From assembly GCF_014646075.1 (NCBI RefSeq), contig NZ_BMMT01000002.1, forward strand, positions 124,001-188,000: a stretch of DNA of 64,000 nucleotides. Reading direction: 5' to 3'. This DNA is from Saccharopolyspora thermophila (GTDB lineage Bacteria > Actinomycetota > Actinomycetes > Mycobacteriales > Pseudonocardiaceae). Position 1 is the stretch's first letter. Each line of letters opens with the position of its first letter. Below the pieces are notes generated by a model, which worked only from the letters and a program-made list of their open reading frames with translations, was not told the DNA's origin and did not search any database. This document shows positions 32,286 through 41,550 of this stretch, one piece after another. The position numbers were made by a program, and so were the translations under genes.

Positions 32286-35200
32286 GTGCACCTCAAGAGC
32301 CTGACGCTGAAGGGCTTCAAATCCTTCGCCTCGGCCACCACGCTGCGCTTCGAACCCGGCATCACCTGCGTCGTCGGCCCCAACGGCTCGGGCAAGTCCA
32401 ACGTGCTCGACGCGCTGACCTGGGTGATGGGCGAGCAGGGGGCGAAGGCGCTGCGCGGCGGCAAGATGGAGGACGTGATCTTCGCCGGCACCGCGGGCCG
32501 CCCCCCGCTCGGCCGCGCCGAGGTCACGCTGACCATCGACAACTCCGACGGCGCGCTGCCGATCGAGTACACCGAGGTCTCCATCACGCGCCGGATGTTC
32601 CGCGACGGGGCCAGCGAGTACGAGATCAACGGCAACTCGTGCCGCCTGATGGACGTGCAGGAACTGCTGTCGGACTCCGGCATCGGCCGCGAGATGCACG
32701 TCATCGTCGGTCAGGGTCAGCTGGCCACCATCCTGCAGGCCAAGCCCGAGGAGCACCGCAGGCTCATCGAAGAAGCCGCGGGTGTGCTCAAGCACCGCAA
32801 GCGCAAGGAGAAGGCGCTGCGCAAGCTCGACGCGATGCAGGCCAACCTGACCCGGTTGACCGACCTGACCAGTGAGTTGCGCCGCCAGCTCAAACCGCTG
32901 GGCAAGCAGGCCGAGATCGCGCGCAAGGCGCAGACCGTGCAGGCCGAGCTGCGCGACGCGCGGCTGCGGCTGATCGCTGACGACCTGGTCACCGCGCGCG
33001 CCGAACTGGCCCGCGACGAGGCCGACCAGGAGGCCGCGCGGGCCAAGCGCGCCGAGGTGGAGCGGGCCCTGCAGTTCGCGCAGTCCCAGGAGAAGGAGCT
33101 GGAGGAGCAGGTCGCCGCCGACGCGCCGCGGCTGCACCGCGCGCAGGAGACCTGGTACCGGCTGTCCGCCCTGGAGGAGCGGCTGCGCGGCACCATGCGG
33201 CTGGCCGCCGAGCGGCACCGGCACCTCACCGCGCAGACCGAGGAGCACCGGCCCGGCCGGGATCCCGACCAGCTGGAGGCGGAGGCCGAGGAGGCCGCGG
33301 AGCAGGAGATCGAGCTCCGCGAGCAGATGGAGGAGGCCCGCGAAGTCCTCCACGAGGTTGTGCAGCGGCGCTCGGAGCTGGAGTCGGCGCTGAAGCAGGC
33401 CGAGCAGGCGCACCTGGCCGCCGTCCGGGCCATCGCCGACCGGCGGGAGGGCGCGGCGCGGCTGTCCGGTCAGGTCGAGTCGCTGCGCGGCAAGGTCAAC
33501 GACACCGCCGACGAGATCGAGCGGCTGTCGGATGCGTTGGAGGAGGCCGCCGCCCGCGCCGAGGAGGCCGAGCGCGCGCTGGCTGACGCCGAGGAGGAGA
33601 GCGGCGGCTACGACTCCGACGACGCCGGCCTGCAGGAGCGCCGCGAAGCGGCGGCGGAAGCGCGCGATGCCGCGCGGGCCCGCGTCGAGGAGCTGGTGAA
33701 GGCGGAGCGGGCCGCGGAGCGGGAGATCGCGTCGTGGAAGGCGCGCGTCGAGGCGCTGTCGATGGGCCTGCAGCGCAAGGACGGCGCGGGCGCGCTGCTG
33801 GCGGCCGGGGACCGGGTGCCGGGACTGCTGGGTTCGGTGGCCGCCCTGCTCACCGTCGAGTCGGGTGCGGAAGCGGCGCTGGCCGCGGCCCTGGGCGCGG
33901 TGGCCGACGCGGTCGCCGTCCGCGGTGTCACCGACGCGGTGACCGCCCTGGAGCTGCTCAAGAGCGACGACGCCGGGCGTGCCGGGCTGCTCATCGGTGA
34001 GTCCACTGTGGATGTCGATCGGTCGGGCTGGCCGCAGTTGGACGGCTCGGCGCGCTGGGCGGTCGACCTGGTGTCCGCGCCGCAGGCCCTGCAGGCGGCC
34101 GTGACCAGGGTCCTGGACCGCGTCGCCGTTGTCGGTTCGCTGGCCGAGGCCCGCGACCTGGTGCAGCGCCACCCCGAGGTGCGGGCGGTGACCACCACCG
34201 GTGACGTGCTCGGCTCGCACTGGGCCACCGGCGGCTCCGACGACCGGCAGAGCGTCCTCGAGGTGCGGGCCGCCGTCGACGAAGCCGAACGCGAACTCGC
34301 GGCCGCCGAGCGGCGGTTGGAGCACCACTCCGCCGCGTTGGAGGGCGCGCGGGCCGAGGAAGACGCGCGGCGCGCCGAAGTCCGCGCCGTGCAGGAGCAG
34401 ATCAACGACGCCAAGGTGCGCCGAGCGCGCAGCACGGAACGGCTCGCCAGCCTCCAGCGCGCGGCCCGCGCCGCGGCCGCCGAGGTCGACCGGATTCGGC
34501 AGCAGCGCGTCAAGGTCGAGCAGTCCCGCGAGCACTCCCTGATCAAGCTGGCCGAACTGGAGGAACGGCTGGCCGCGGTCAAGGACGAGCAGGACCAGGC
34601 CGCCGAACCCGACACCGGGGAACGGGACCGGCTCAGCGCCGAGCTTGCCACGGTGCGGCAGCAGGAGATGGACGCCCGCCTTGGGTTGCGGACCGCGGAG
34701 GAACGCGCCCGCGCGGTTCAGGGCCGCGGCGACCAGCTCCGCCGGGCGGCTCGCCACGAGCGCGAAGCGCGTGCCCGCGCCGAAGCGGCCCGCAAGGCCC
34801 GCGAACGCGCGGCGCGCGTGACGCGAGCCGTGGTGTCGGGCTGTGAGACGGCGTTGGAGCGCATCGCACAGTCGCTGCGCCAGGCGACGCAGGAGCGCGA
34901 CGTCGCGCAGGCCAAGCAGAGCGAGCATGAGCAGGCGCTGGGCGCGGTGCGCGCGCGGGTGCGCGAGCTCAGCGGTGAACTGGAGAAGCTGACCGACGCG
35001 GTGCACCGCGACGAGGTCGTGCGCGCCGAGCAGCGGCTGCGCATCGAGCAGCTGGAAACCAAGATCATCGAGGACTTCGGGATCGGCCTGGACGACCTCG
35101 TCGAGGAGTACGGGCCCACCGTGCCGGTTCCGCCGAGCCCGGCCGAACTGGCCGAATACGAAGCCGCCAAGGAACGCGGCGAGCAGGTCAGCGAACCGCC

Positions 35201-35927
35201 GCCGGTGCCGTACGACCGTGCCACCCAGGAGCGCCGCGCCAAGCGCGCCGAGCGGGACCTCGCCCTGCTGGGCAAGGTGAACCCGCTGGCGCTGGAGGAG
35301 TTCGCCGCGCTGGAGGAGCGCTACAGGTTCCTGTCCACGCAGCTGGAGGACCTCAAGGACAGCCGCCGCGACCTGCTCAGCGTGGTCAAGGAGGTGGACG
35401 AGAAGATCCTGGAGGTCTTCACCTCCGCGTTCCACGACGTGGCCAAGGAGTTCGAGACCGTCTTCAAGGTCCTGTTCCCCGGTGGTGAGGGGCGGCTGCG
35501 GCTCACCGATCCCGACGACATGCTCACCACCGGTGTCGAGGTGGAGGCCCGGCCGCCGGGTAAGAAGGTCAAGCGGCTGTCGCTGCTGTCCGGTGGGGAG
35601 AAGTCGCTGACCGCGGTGGCCATGCTGGTGTCGATCTTCCGCGCCCGGCCCTCGCCGTTCTACGTGATGGACGAGGTCGAGGCGGCGCTGGACGACACCA
35701 ACCTGCGGCGCCTGATCACGCTGCTGGACCAGCTGCGCGCCACGTCGCAGCTGATCATCATCACGCACCAGAAGCCGACCATGGAGATCGCGGACGCGCT
35801 CTACGGCGTGACGATGCGCGGCGACGGCATCACCCAGGTGATCTCGCAGCGGCTGCGCGGCGAACCCGTGAACAGGAAACCGGCGGACGCGGAGCCCGCG
35901 GCTCAGCCCGAGACGCCGAGCGCGTAG
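32286..35927 (+). CDS. smc: Chromosome segregation SMC ATPase
   Basis: SMC is the condensin ATPase that organises and segregates the chromosome. The 1213-residue protein has Walker A G-P-N-G-S-G-K-S-N at residues 32-40. A coiled-coil arm (about 165-500), a hinge (about 505-660, with G-L-L-G-S-V-A-A-L-L) and the returning coiled coil (660-1040) follow. The C-terminal head has the signature L-S-G-G-E-K-S-L-T-A and Walker B Y-V-M-D-E-V-E-A-A-L-D-D. GTG 32286 matches the family start (H-L-K-S-L-T-L-K-G-F-K-S-F). The scpA/scpB partners are not in the window. Confidence 0.97.
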   Translation: MHLKSLTLKGFKSFASATTLRFEPGITCVVGPNGSGKSNVLDALTWVMGEQGAKALRGGKMEDVIFAGTAGRPPLGRAEVTLTIDNSDGALPIEYTEVSITRRMFRDGASEYEINGNSCRLMDVQELLSDSGIGREMHVIVGQGQLATILQAKPEEHRRLIEEAAGVLKHRKRKEKALRKLDAMQANLTRLTDLTSELRRQLKPLGKQAEIARKAQTVQAELRDARLRLIADDLVTARAELARDEADQEAARAKRAEVERALQFAQSQEKELEEQVAADAPRLHRAQETWYRLSALEERLRGTMRLAAERHRHLTAQTEEHRPGRDPDQLEAEAEEAAEQEIELREQMEEAREVLHEVVQRRSELESALKQAEQAHLAAVRAIADRREGAARLSGQVESLRGKVNDTADEIERLSDALEEAAARAEEAERALADAEEESGGYDSDDAGLQERREAAAEARDAARARVEELVKAERAAEREIASWKARVEALSMGLQRKDGAGALLAAGDRVPGLLGSVAALLTVESGAEAALAAALGAVADAVAVRGVTDAVTALELLKSDDAGRAGLLIGESTVDVDRSGWPQLDGSARWAVDLVSAPQALQAAVTRVLDRVAVVGSLAEARDLVQRHPEVRAVTTTGDVLGSHWATGGSDDRQSVLEVRAAVDEAERELAAAERRLEHHSAALEGARAEEDARRAEVRAVQEQINDAKVRRARSTERLASLQRAARAAAAEVDRIRQQRVKVEQSREHSLIKLAELEERLAAVKDEQDQAAEPDTGERDRLSAELATVRQQEMDARLGLRTAEERARAVQGRGDQLRRAARHEREARARAEAARKARERAARVTRAVVSGCETALERIAQSLRQATQERDVAQAKQSEHEQALGAVRARVRELSGELEKLTDAVHRDEVVRAEQRLRIEQLETKIIEDFGIGLDDLVEEYGPTVPVPPSPAELAEYEAAKERGEQVSEPPPVPYDRATQERRAKRAERDLALLGKVNPLALEEFAALEERYRFLSTQLEDLKDSRRDLLSVVKEVDEKILEVFTSAFHDVAKEFETVFKVLFPGGEGRLRLTDPDDMLTTGVEVEARPPGKKVKRLSLLSGGEKSLTAVAMLVSIFRARPSPFYVMDEVEAALDDTNLRRLITLLDQLRATSQLIIITHQKPTMEIADALYGVTMRGDGITQVISQRLRGEPVNRKPADAEPAAQPETPSA

Positions 35928-36196
35928 CCGACGCCGAACGCGACGAGCGCGGTCACCAGCGCGAGTCCCACCGCCACCGACCAGCCCGGGCGGGGCTGCC
36001 GCGCGCGTCCCGGCGCGGGTGGCCGAATCACCTGCGGCGCAGCGCGATTCGGCAGGTCGGGGCGCCCGAGTTCGGTGCGGCAGTGGCGGCACTCGGACAG
36101 GTGCGTGTACATCAGCAGCCACTCGACGTCGGTCAACGCACCCGTCGCGTATCCGCCCAGCAACTCCCGGAACTGCTCGTGATCACGAACGCGCAC
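35903..36196 (-). CDS. Anti-sigma factor-like zinc-finger membrane protein
   Basis: The 97-residue protein has the zinc anti-sigma motif H-L-S-E-C-R-H-C (HxxxCxxC) at residues about 32-39, then a proline/arginine linker and one transmembrane helix (S-V-A-V-G-L-A-L-V-T-A-L-V-A-F). These are features of small ZAS-type anti-sigma factors that hold an ECF sigma factor at the membrane. No sigma gene is adjacent. The GTG start follows a G-run. Its 3' end overlaps the smc 3' end by 25 nt on the opposite strand. Confidence 0.8.
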   Translation of the reverse strand: MRVRDHEQFRELLGGYATGALTDVEWLLMYTHLSECRHCRTELGRPDLPNRAAPQVIRPPAPGRARQPRPGWSVAVGLALVTALVAFGVGYALGVSG

Positions 36197-36446
36197 GGCG
36201 CCCCCCGTAGTGCTCGCAGCCGATGTTCGTCGAGTAGTTCATCGACTTTCCGGGAGCCGGGCTGAACAGCTGACCGGAGGCATTAGGGTGGGCAGCCACA
36301 CGGTGTTGGAGAGCCCGATTCCGCGTGCGAGAAGATGTTCGGCGGCCCGGCATCGAGCCGTGGGGGCGGGTGTCGGTACGAAAGAGGGCGCGGGGTTTCG
36401 CCCACATACCCCGAGTGCGGGGTCCCATCAGGTACAGGAGGCTTCC

Positions 36447-37058
36447 ATGACCAACCCGTACGGCCCGCCGCCGGGCAGCCAGCCGTACCCGCAGCAGGGC
36501 CCGATGGCTCCGCCGCCGGGCGCTTACGGCCCGCCGTCCGGTCCGCAGCCGATGCACCCCCCCATGCCGCAGCCCCCGATGCAGCAGGGGATGCCGCCGC
36601 AGGGCTACCCGCAGCCGGGCATGCCGCAGCCGCCCGCGCCGATGCCGCAGCCGATGGCGCCTCCGCCGCCCGGCATGGCGCGCATCATGATCGACTGCTC
36701 GTACTTCTGGCTGGCCTGGATGCTGATGTTCTTCAAGCCGCAGGTCACCATCAACGGCCAGCCCGGCCCGATCCTCAACTGGGGCAAGACGCCGATCGAC
36801 CTGCCGCCCGGGCAGCACCAGATCCAGATCCACGTCAACTACCTGTGGCGGGTCGGTAACGCCACTGCGGTGATCCCGGTGAACGCCGGCCAGCAGGTCG
36901 ACGTCTACTACGCGGCACCGGTGATCGTGTTCGTCGACGGCGCGATCGGACCGGTGCCGCAGAAGGCCCCCGGCATGGGGCTGGCGCTGGGCATCATGGG
37001 CGGCAGCATCGGCCTGTGCTTCCTGATCGTGCTGCTGTCGATCATCTCCGCCCTCTGA
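36447..37058 (+). CDS. Proline-rich N-terminus membrane-anchored protein
   Basis: The 203-residue protein starts with about 75 residues of Pro/Gln/Gly/Met repeats (P-Y-G-P-P-P-G, M-P-Q-P-P). A hydrophobic patch (F-W-L-A-W-M-L-M-F-F), a beta-rich segment resembling PEGA-like folds (V-T-I-N-G-Q-P, L-P-P-G-Q-H-Q-I-Q-I-H) and a C-terminal transmembrane helix (G-L-C-F-L-I-V-L-L-S-I-I) follow. An excellent AGGAGG lies 5 nt before ATG 36447. Such proteins are common in actinomycetes, but no function is known. Confidence 0.8.
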   Translation: MTNPYGPPPGSQPYPQQGPMAPPPGAYGPPSGPQPMHPPMPQPPMQQGMPPQGYPQPGMPQPPAPMPQPMAPPPPGMARIMIDCSYFWLAWMLMFFKPQVTINGQPGPILNWGKTPIDLPPGQHQIQIHVNYLWRVGNATAVIPVNAGQQVDVYYAAPVIVFVDGAIGPVPQKAPGMGLALGIMGGSIGLCFLIVLLSIISAL

Positions 37059-37108
37059 GCTTCGCTGCGCAGATCGGTGGTTCCGCTCGGGTGGCCACGC
37101 TACGTCAG

Positions 37109-37141
37109 AGGGGCCGCGGTTCGCCGGGAACCGCGGCCCCT
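37109..37141. terminator. Bidirectional hairpin terminator
   Basis: A perfect 14-bp stem (37109-37122 and 37128-37141) with a 5-nt loop lies between the convergent proline-rich protein gene and the symporter gene. Confidence 0.85.
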
Positions 37142-37148
37142 CGTTGCG

Positions 37149-38648
37149 TCAGGCGTTGTCGGCGCGCTCGGCGACGGCTTCCCGCGCCGGGCGGGGGTGG
37201 CGCAGCGACAGCAGACCGCCCACCACGAGCGTGACCGCGACGCCGATCGGCGTGTACCAGGGGTAGGCCAGCGGGGCGTTGCCGCCCTCGCCGTCGGGGA
37301 AGGTGACCCCGAGGATCACCACGGCCATCACCGCCACGGTGGTCAGGAACGCGATCACCGCGTCGGTCTGCGTCGCCCGCTTCACCGCCAGGCCCAGGAA
37401 GAACGAGCCGAGCAGCGCGCCGTAGGTGTAGCCGGTGATGCCGAGACCCAGCTCGATGACGGGGTTGTCGGTGCTGGTGAACATCGACGCGAACCCGAAC
37501 AGCACCACACCCCACACCAGCACCCAGATCTTGGCCTGCCGCAGCACCGCACGGTCGTCCAGCGGCCGCCTGGTCAGCCGCTGGTACACGTCGGTGACGG
37601 TGGAGGTCGCCAGCGAGTTCAGCGAGGAGCTCATGGCCGCCGCCAGGATGCTGGCGATGAGCAGGCCCGCGATGCCCGGCGGCATCTCGGTGACGATGAA
37701 CGTGGGGAACAGGTCGTCGTTGGTGGCCATGCCCATGTCCCTGGGCTTCGCCCCCTCGTAGAACGACCACAGCATGGTGCCGATCAGCAGGAACAGGCCG
37801 AACTGGAAGAACACCAGCACGCCGCTGCCGATCAGCGCGCCCTGGCCGGCCCGCAGCGTCCGCGTGGCCAGCAGGCGCTGCACGATCAGCTGGTCCGCGC
37901 CGTGTGAAGCCATCGACAGCATCGCGCCGCCGACGACCGCGGTGACGAACGCGTACGGCTCGGTGACGATCGACGCGCCGAAGTCGAACAGCTGGAACTT
38001 GCCGGCGTCGACGGCGCTGGTGAACCAGTCGGCGGGCAGCTTCCCGGCGAGCACCACGACGGCGATGATGCCGCCGAGGACATAGAGGATCATCTGCAGC
38101 GCGTCCACCCAGACCACGGCGCGGGTGCCGCCGAGGTAGGTGTAGAGCACGGTGACGATGGTGATGACCAGGATGATCTGCCAGAAAGAGACGTCGAAAC
38201 CGGCGGCCGCCAGCATCACCTTGACCGGGATGGCGGTGGCGAACAGCCGCACCCCGTCCGCGAGCAGGCGGGTGATCAGGAACGTCGCGGACGCGGTGAC
38301 CTGCACCCGGGACCCGAACCGCTTGCCGAGGTAGGCGTAGGCGGTGACGAGTTCGCCCCCGTAGTAGCGGGGCAGCAGCACGAAGGCGACCACGATCCGG
38401 CCGATGAGGTAGCCGATGGCCAGCTGCAGGAAGGTGAACGACCCGAGGTAGGCGACGGTCGGCGTGCTGATCACGGTCAGCGTGGAGGTCTCGGTCGCCA
38501 CCACCGCGAAGCACACCGCCCACGACGGCATGTTGCGGTCGCTGACGAAGAAGTCCTTCGCGGAACGCTGTTGACCGGCCAGCAGGACACCGAGCAGCGG
38601 TACCAGGACCAGGTACCCGATGATGATCGTGACGTCGACGGGATGCAC
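37149..38648 (-). CDS. Sodium:solute symporter family transporter
   Basis: The 499-residue membrane protein has about 13 hydrophobic helices in the SSS order. Features include D-F-F-V-S-D-R-N-M-P near the start, T-S-T-L-T-V-I-S-T-P (sodium site region), G-G-T-R-A-V-V-W-V-D and S-S-L-N-S-L-A-T-S-T-V-T-D near residue 350. It starts 8 nt after anmK ends, so both are one operon. The transported solute is therefore probably anhydro-MurNAc or a related amino sugar; this rests on context only. Confidence 0.9.
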   Translation of the reverse strand: MHPVDVTIIIGYLVLVPLLGVLLAGQQRSAKDFFVSDRNMPSWAVCFAVVATETSTLTVISTPTVAYLGSFTFLQLAIGYLIGRIVVAFVLLPRYYGGELVTAYAYLGKRFGSRVQVTASATFLITRLLADGVRLFATAIPVKVMLAAAGFDVSFWQIILVITIVTVLYTYLGGTRAVVWVDALQMILYVLGGIIAVVVLAGKLPADWFTSAVDAGKFQLFDFGASIVTEPYAFVTAVVGGAMLSMASHGADQLIVQRLLATRTLRAGQGALIGSGVLVFFQFGLFLLIGTMLWSFYEGAKPRDMGMATNDDLFPTFIVTEMPPGIAGLLIASILAAAMSSSLNSLATSTVTDVYQRLTRRPLDDRAVLRQAKIWVLVWGVVLFGFASMFTSTDNPVIELGLGITGYTYGALLGSFFLGLAVKRATQTDAVIAFLTTVAVMAVVILGVTFPDGEGGNAPLAYPWYTPIGVAVTLVVGGLLSLRHPRPAREAVAERADNA

Positions 38649-38656
38649 AGGTCCTC

Positions 38657-39820
38657 CTAGCTGGGCTGCACGCGCAGCCGTTTCGGCTGGTGGGTGGCGG
38701 GGTCGGGTAGCCGCAGCGGCCCGGCCCCCGGGGTGATGCTGCCCAGCATGCGGGGTCCGCCGGCGCCGGTACAGCCCGGCGTGTTGCCGGTCATGCCGTG
38801 CCAGGTGAGGAACCCGAGCAGCGCGGACAGGTGGGCTTCCTTGCCGTCGGCGGGCAGCCCGAGCTCGTCGCTGACGAGCACCGGCACATCGAGCCGGCGC
38901 CGCAGCGCGGCGAGCAGGACGGGGTTGCCTACGCCGCCGCCGGAGGCGACGACCTTCCTCGCCCCTTCGGCGCGGCAGGCGTCGGCGACGGTGCGGGCGG
39001 TGAGTTCGGTGAGCGTGGCCAGCAGGTCAGGGCCGTCGACCGGTGTGGGGACCGCGTCCAGGACGTGCGCCAGGTAGTCGGCGTTGAAGTGTTCCTTGCC
39101 GGTGGACTTCGGCGCCGGGCGGCGGTAGTACTCGTCGGCGAGCAGCAGGTCCAGTAGGTCGTGGCGGACGGTGCCGGTCGCGGCGATCCTGCCGTCGGTG
39201 TCCTGCGCGGTGCCGGTCAGCTGGTGGGCGGCGAGGTCGAGCAGCGCGTTGCCCGGCCCGGTGTCGTAGGCCCGCGGGTGCGGGCCGCCGACGACGGTGA
39301 TGTTGGCGATGCCGCCGATGTTGAGCGCGACGGTGGTGCCGGGCTCGTCGGCCAGCCACAGGGCGTCGAGCACCCCGACCAGCGGGGCGCCCTGCCCACC
39401 GGCGGCCACGTCGCGGGCCCGCAGGTCCGACACCACCGGCAGCCCGGTGGCCTCGGCGATCCACGCCGGCTGGCCGATCTGCAGCGTGCCGCGCGCCGTG
39501 CCGTCCGGCTCGACCCAGTGGTAGAGGGTCTGGCCGAGGGAGGCGACGAGGTCCGCGTGGCCGCCCGCGAGCTCCACGCCGACCAGGGCGGCCGTGGCGA
39601 ACGCCTGCCCGACGAGGGTGTCGAGCCGGCACAGCTGCGCCGGACTGCACTGCGCCGGGGGCAGCGCGGCGAGCAGCTGTTCGCGCAGCGCCGTTGGGTA
39701 GGGGACCACGTCGTGGCCGAGGGACCGGCATGCGATGGTGTCGCCGTCCAGCCGCAGCTCGACGGCGGCCACGTCGACACCGTCCATCGACGTGCCGGAG
39801 ATGAGCCCGAGCACCCGCAC
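38657..39820 (-). CDS. anmK: Anhydro-N-acetylmuramic acid kinase
   Basis: AnmK converts 1,6-anhydro-MurNAc from peptidoglycan turnover into MurNAc-6-phosphate with ATP. The 387-residue protein starts R-V-L-G-L-I-S-G-T-S-M-D-G-V-D, the family ATP/substrate motif, and has V-A-L-N-I-G-G-I-A-N, Y-D-T-G-P-G-N and V-A-S-G-G-G-V-G-N-P. GTG 39820 gives the normal N-terminus; a longer frame from ATG 39856 would read through the palindrome at 39823-39840. No murQ or MurR-type regulator gene is adjacent. Confidence 0.93.
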   Translation of the reverse strand: MRVLGLISGTSMDGVDVAAVELRLDGDTIACRSLGHDVVPYPTALREQLLAALPPAQCSPAQLCRLDTLVGQAFATAALVGVELAGGHADLVASLGQTLYHWVEPDGTARGTLQIGQPAWIAEATGLPVVSDLRARDVAAGGQGAPLVGVLDALWLADEPGTTVALNIGGIANITVVGGPHPRAYDTGPGNALLDLAAHQLTGTAQDTDGRIAATGTVRHDLLDLLLADEYYRRPAPKSTGKEHFNADYLAHVLDAVPTPVDGPDLLATLTELTARTVADACRAEGARKVVASGGGVGNPVLLAALRRRLDVPVLVSDELGLPADGKEAHLSALLGFLTWHGMTGNTPGCTGAGGPRMLGSITPGAGPLRLPDPATHQPKRLRVQPS

Positions 39821-39822
39821 AG

Positions 39823-39840
39823 GTGTGGTGTATTCCACAC
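39823..39840 (-). promoter_or_regulatory. Palindromic operator candidate at anmK start
   Basis: A perfect 6-bp inverted repeat GTGTGG/CCACAC with a 6-nt centre lies 2 nt before the anmK start codon. A repressor bound here would cover the initiation region. There is no clear Shine-Dalgarno. Confidence 0.45.
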
Positions 39841-39943
39841 GGCCCGGTAAATGCAAGCATCATCCGCGCATTGTTGGTGAATTGCCCACTCGCCTGCGGC
39901 GGGGCGCTCCGGGGCCGGTCTGTCCAGGTGGGAGGATGGGCGT

Positions 39944-41347
39944 GTGACGACCTCTACCCTGATCCTGATCCTCGTCGTCGTCGCGGTCGTGCTGGCGGTC
40001 GCGGTGGTCGCCGGTGTCGTGCTCAACCGTCGGCGGCGGATCAACCTGAGCGAACGGGACGAGAGCGCGGGCCCGGCCGGGGCCGTCAAGGGCGGCGGGT
40101 ACCGCGCCGACGGCGGCATCAGCCTGTCCAGCGGCGGCGTCACCACGGTCGCCCCTCCGGAGCACCCTGCGGGCGAGCGCACCGAGGTGGAGGGGCAGCC
40201 CGGAGTCGGCGACGACGCGGCCGTGCCGCGCGACAGCGAGCGGCGCGGCATCGTGGACGTGCCGCTGCCGGACAATCCGACCGCGACCGCGCCGGTCGAG
40301 GAGCCGGTGGAGAAGCCGGTCGAGGAACCGGTGGTGCCGCCGCAGGAGCGCGTCGAACCGGTGCCCGAGCCGGCGCCCGCCGAACCGGCCGTGCCGGAGA
40401 TCGAGGAGATCCAGCCGACCACGGGGCGGCTGGAGCGGCTGCGCGGCCGCCTGTCCCGGTCGCGGTCCACGCTCGGCCAGAGCCTGCTGGGCCTGCTCGG
40501 TGCGGGTGACCTCGACGAGGATTCCTGGGAGGAGATCGAGGACACCCTGCTGATGGCCGACCTGGGCGCGGCCACCACCACGGAGATCACCGAGCGGCTG
40601 CGCACCGAGATCGCCAGCCGCGGTGTCCGCACCCCGGAGCAGGCGCGTGCGCTGCTGCGCGAGGTGTTGGTGGACGCCCTCGGCCCGGACATGGAGCGCG
40701 CGGTGCGGGCGCTGCCGCACGGCGACCCCGCCAACGGCGGCAAGCCCGCGGTGGTGCTGGTGGTCGGTGTCAACGGCACCGGCAAGACCACCACCACCGG
40801 CAAGCTGGCGCGGGTGCTGGTGGCCGACGGCCGCAGGGTGCTGCTGGGCGCGGCCGACACGTTCCGCGCCGCCGCCGTCGAGCAGCTGGCGACCTGGGGC
40901 GACCGCGTGGGGGCCGAGGTGGTGCGCGGCAAGGAGGGCGCGGATCCGGCGAGCGTGGCGTTCGAGGCCGTCAGCCGTGGCACCGAGACCGCGGTGGACG
41001 CGGTGCTGGTGGACACCGCGGGCCGCCTGCACACCAAGACGGGCCTGATGGACGAGCTCGGCAAGGTCAAGCGGGTCGTCGACAAGAAGGCCCAGGTGGA
41101 CGAGGTTCTGCTGGTGCTGGACGCGACCACCGGCCAGAACGGCCTGACCCAGGCCCGGGTGTTCTCCGACGTGGTGGACGTGACGGGCATCGTGCTGACG
41201 AAGCTGGACGGCACCGCCAAGGGCGGCATCGTGTTCCAGGTGCAGCGCGAGCTGGGGGTGCCGGTGAAGCTGGTGGGACTCGGCGAGGGTCCGGACGACC
41301 TGGCCCCCTTCGAGCCCGGGGCCTTCGTCGACGCCCTCCTCGACTGA
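39944..41347 (+). CDS. ftsY: Signal recognition particle receptor FtsY
   Basis: FtsY is the membrane receptor that releases nascent chains from SRP to the Sec translocon. The 467-residue protein has an N-terminal transmembrane helix (L-I-L-I-L-V-V-V-A-V-V), an acidic proline/glutamate-rich linker (E-E-P-V-E-K-P repeats, about 95-150) and the NG GTPase domain. The latter shows G-V-N-G-T-G-K-T-T-T-T, D-T-F-R-A-A-A-V-E-Q-L, D-T-A-G-R-L and T-K-L-D-G-T-A-K-G-G. GTG 39944 is preceded by GGGAGG. It follows smc in order, as usual in actinobacteria, apart from the inserted transporter/anmK genes. Confidence 0.96.
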   Translation: MTTSTLILILVVVAVVLAVAVVAGVVLNRRRRINLSERDESAGPAGAVKGGGYRADGGISLSSGGVTTVAPPEHPAGERTEVEGQPGVGDDAAVPRDSERRGIVDVPLPDNPTATAPVEEPVEKPVEEPVVPPQERVEPVPEPAPAEPAVPEIEEIQPTTGRLERLRGRLSRSRSTLGQSLLGLLGAGDLDEDSWEEIEDTLLMADLGAATTTEITERLRTEIASRGVRTPEQARALLREVLVDALGPDMERAVRALPHGDPANGGKPAVVLVVGVNGTGKTTTTGKLARVLVADGRRVLLGAADTFRAAAVEQLATWGDRVGAEVVRGKEGADPASVAFEAVSRGTETAVDAVLVDTAGRLHTKTGLMDELGKVKRVVDKKAQVDEVLLVLDATTGQNGLTQARVFSDVVDVTGIVLTKLDGTAKGGIVFQVQRELGVPVKLVGLGEGPDDLAPFEPGAFVDALLD

Positions 41348-41359
41348 CCAACGACGACC

Positions 41360-41394
41360 ACAGCCCCCGCGCCGATCGATCCCGCGGGGGCTGT
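41360..41394 (+). terminator. Hairpin terminator after ftsY
   Basis: A perfect 12-bp inverted repeat (41360-41371 and 41383-41394, 11-nt loop), 12 nt after the ftsY stop. Confidence 0.85.
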
Positions 41395-41550
41395 TCGCTG
41401 TTTCAGGGATCACATTCCCGCGCGTTCCGACCCGGGTGATCGGGGCCCTAGATTGGTCAGACCGCACGCGGCCGCTGCGGCGGCGCACGCGGTGATCGAA
41501 CCCAGCCTGACGTCCCTGCGGGGAGTGCTCGGCGAGCAGTGGAGGGCGCA

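Noticed and set aside
32247-36122. 1291-codon minus-strand open frame opposite smc
   Set aside because: Rich in Arg/Gly/His/Leu and antisense to a certain gene; long antisense frames are expected at this GC content.
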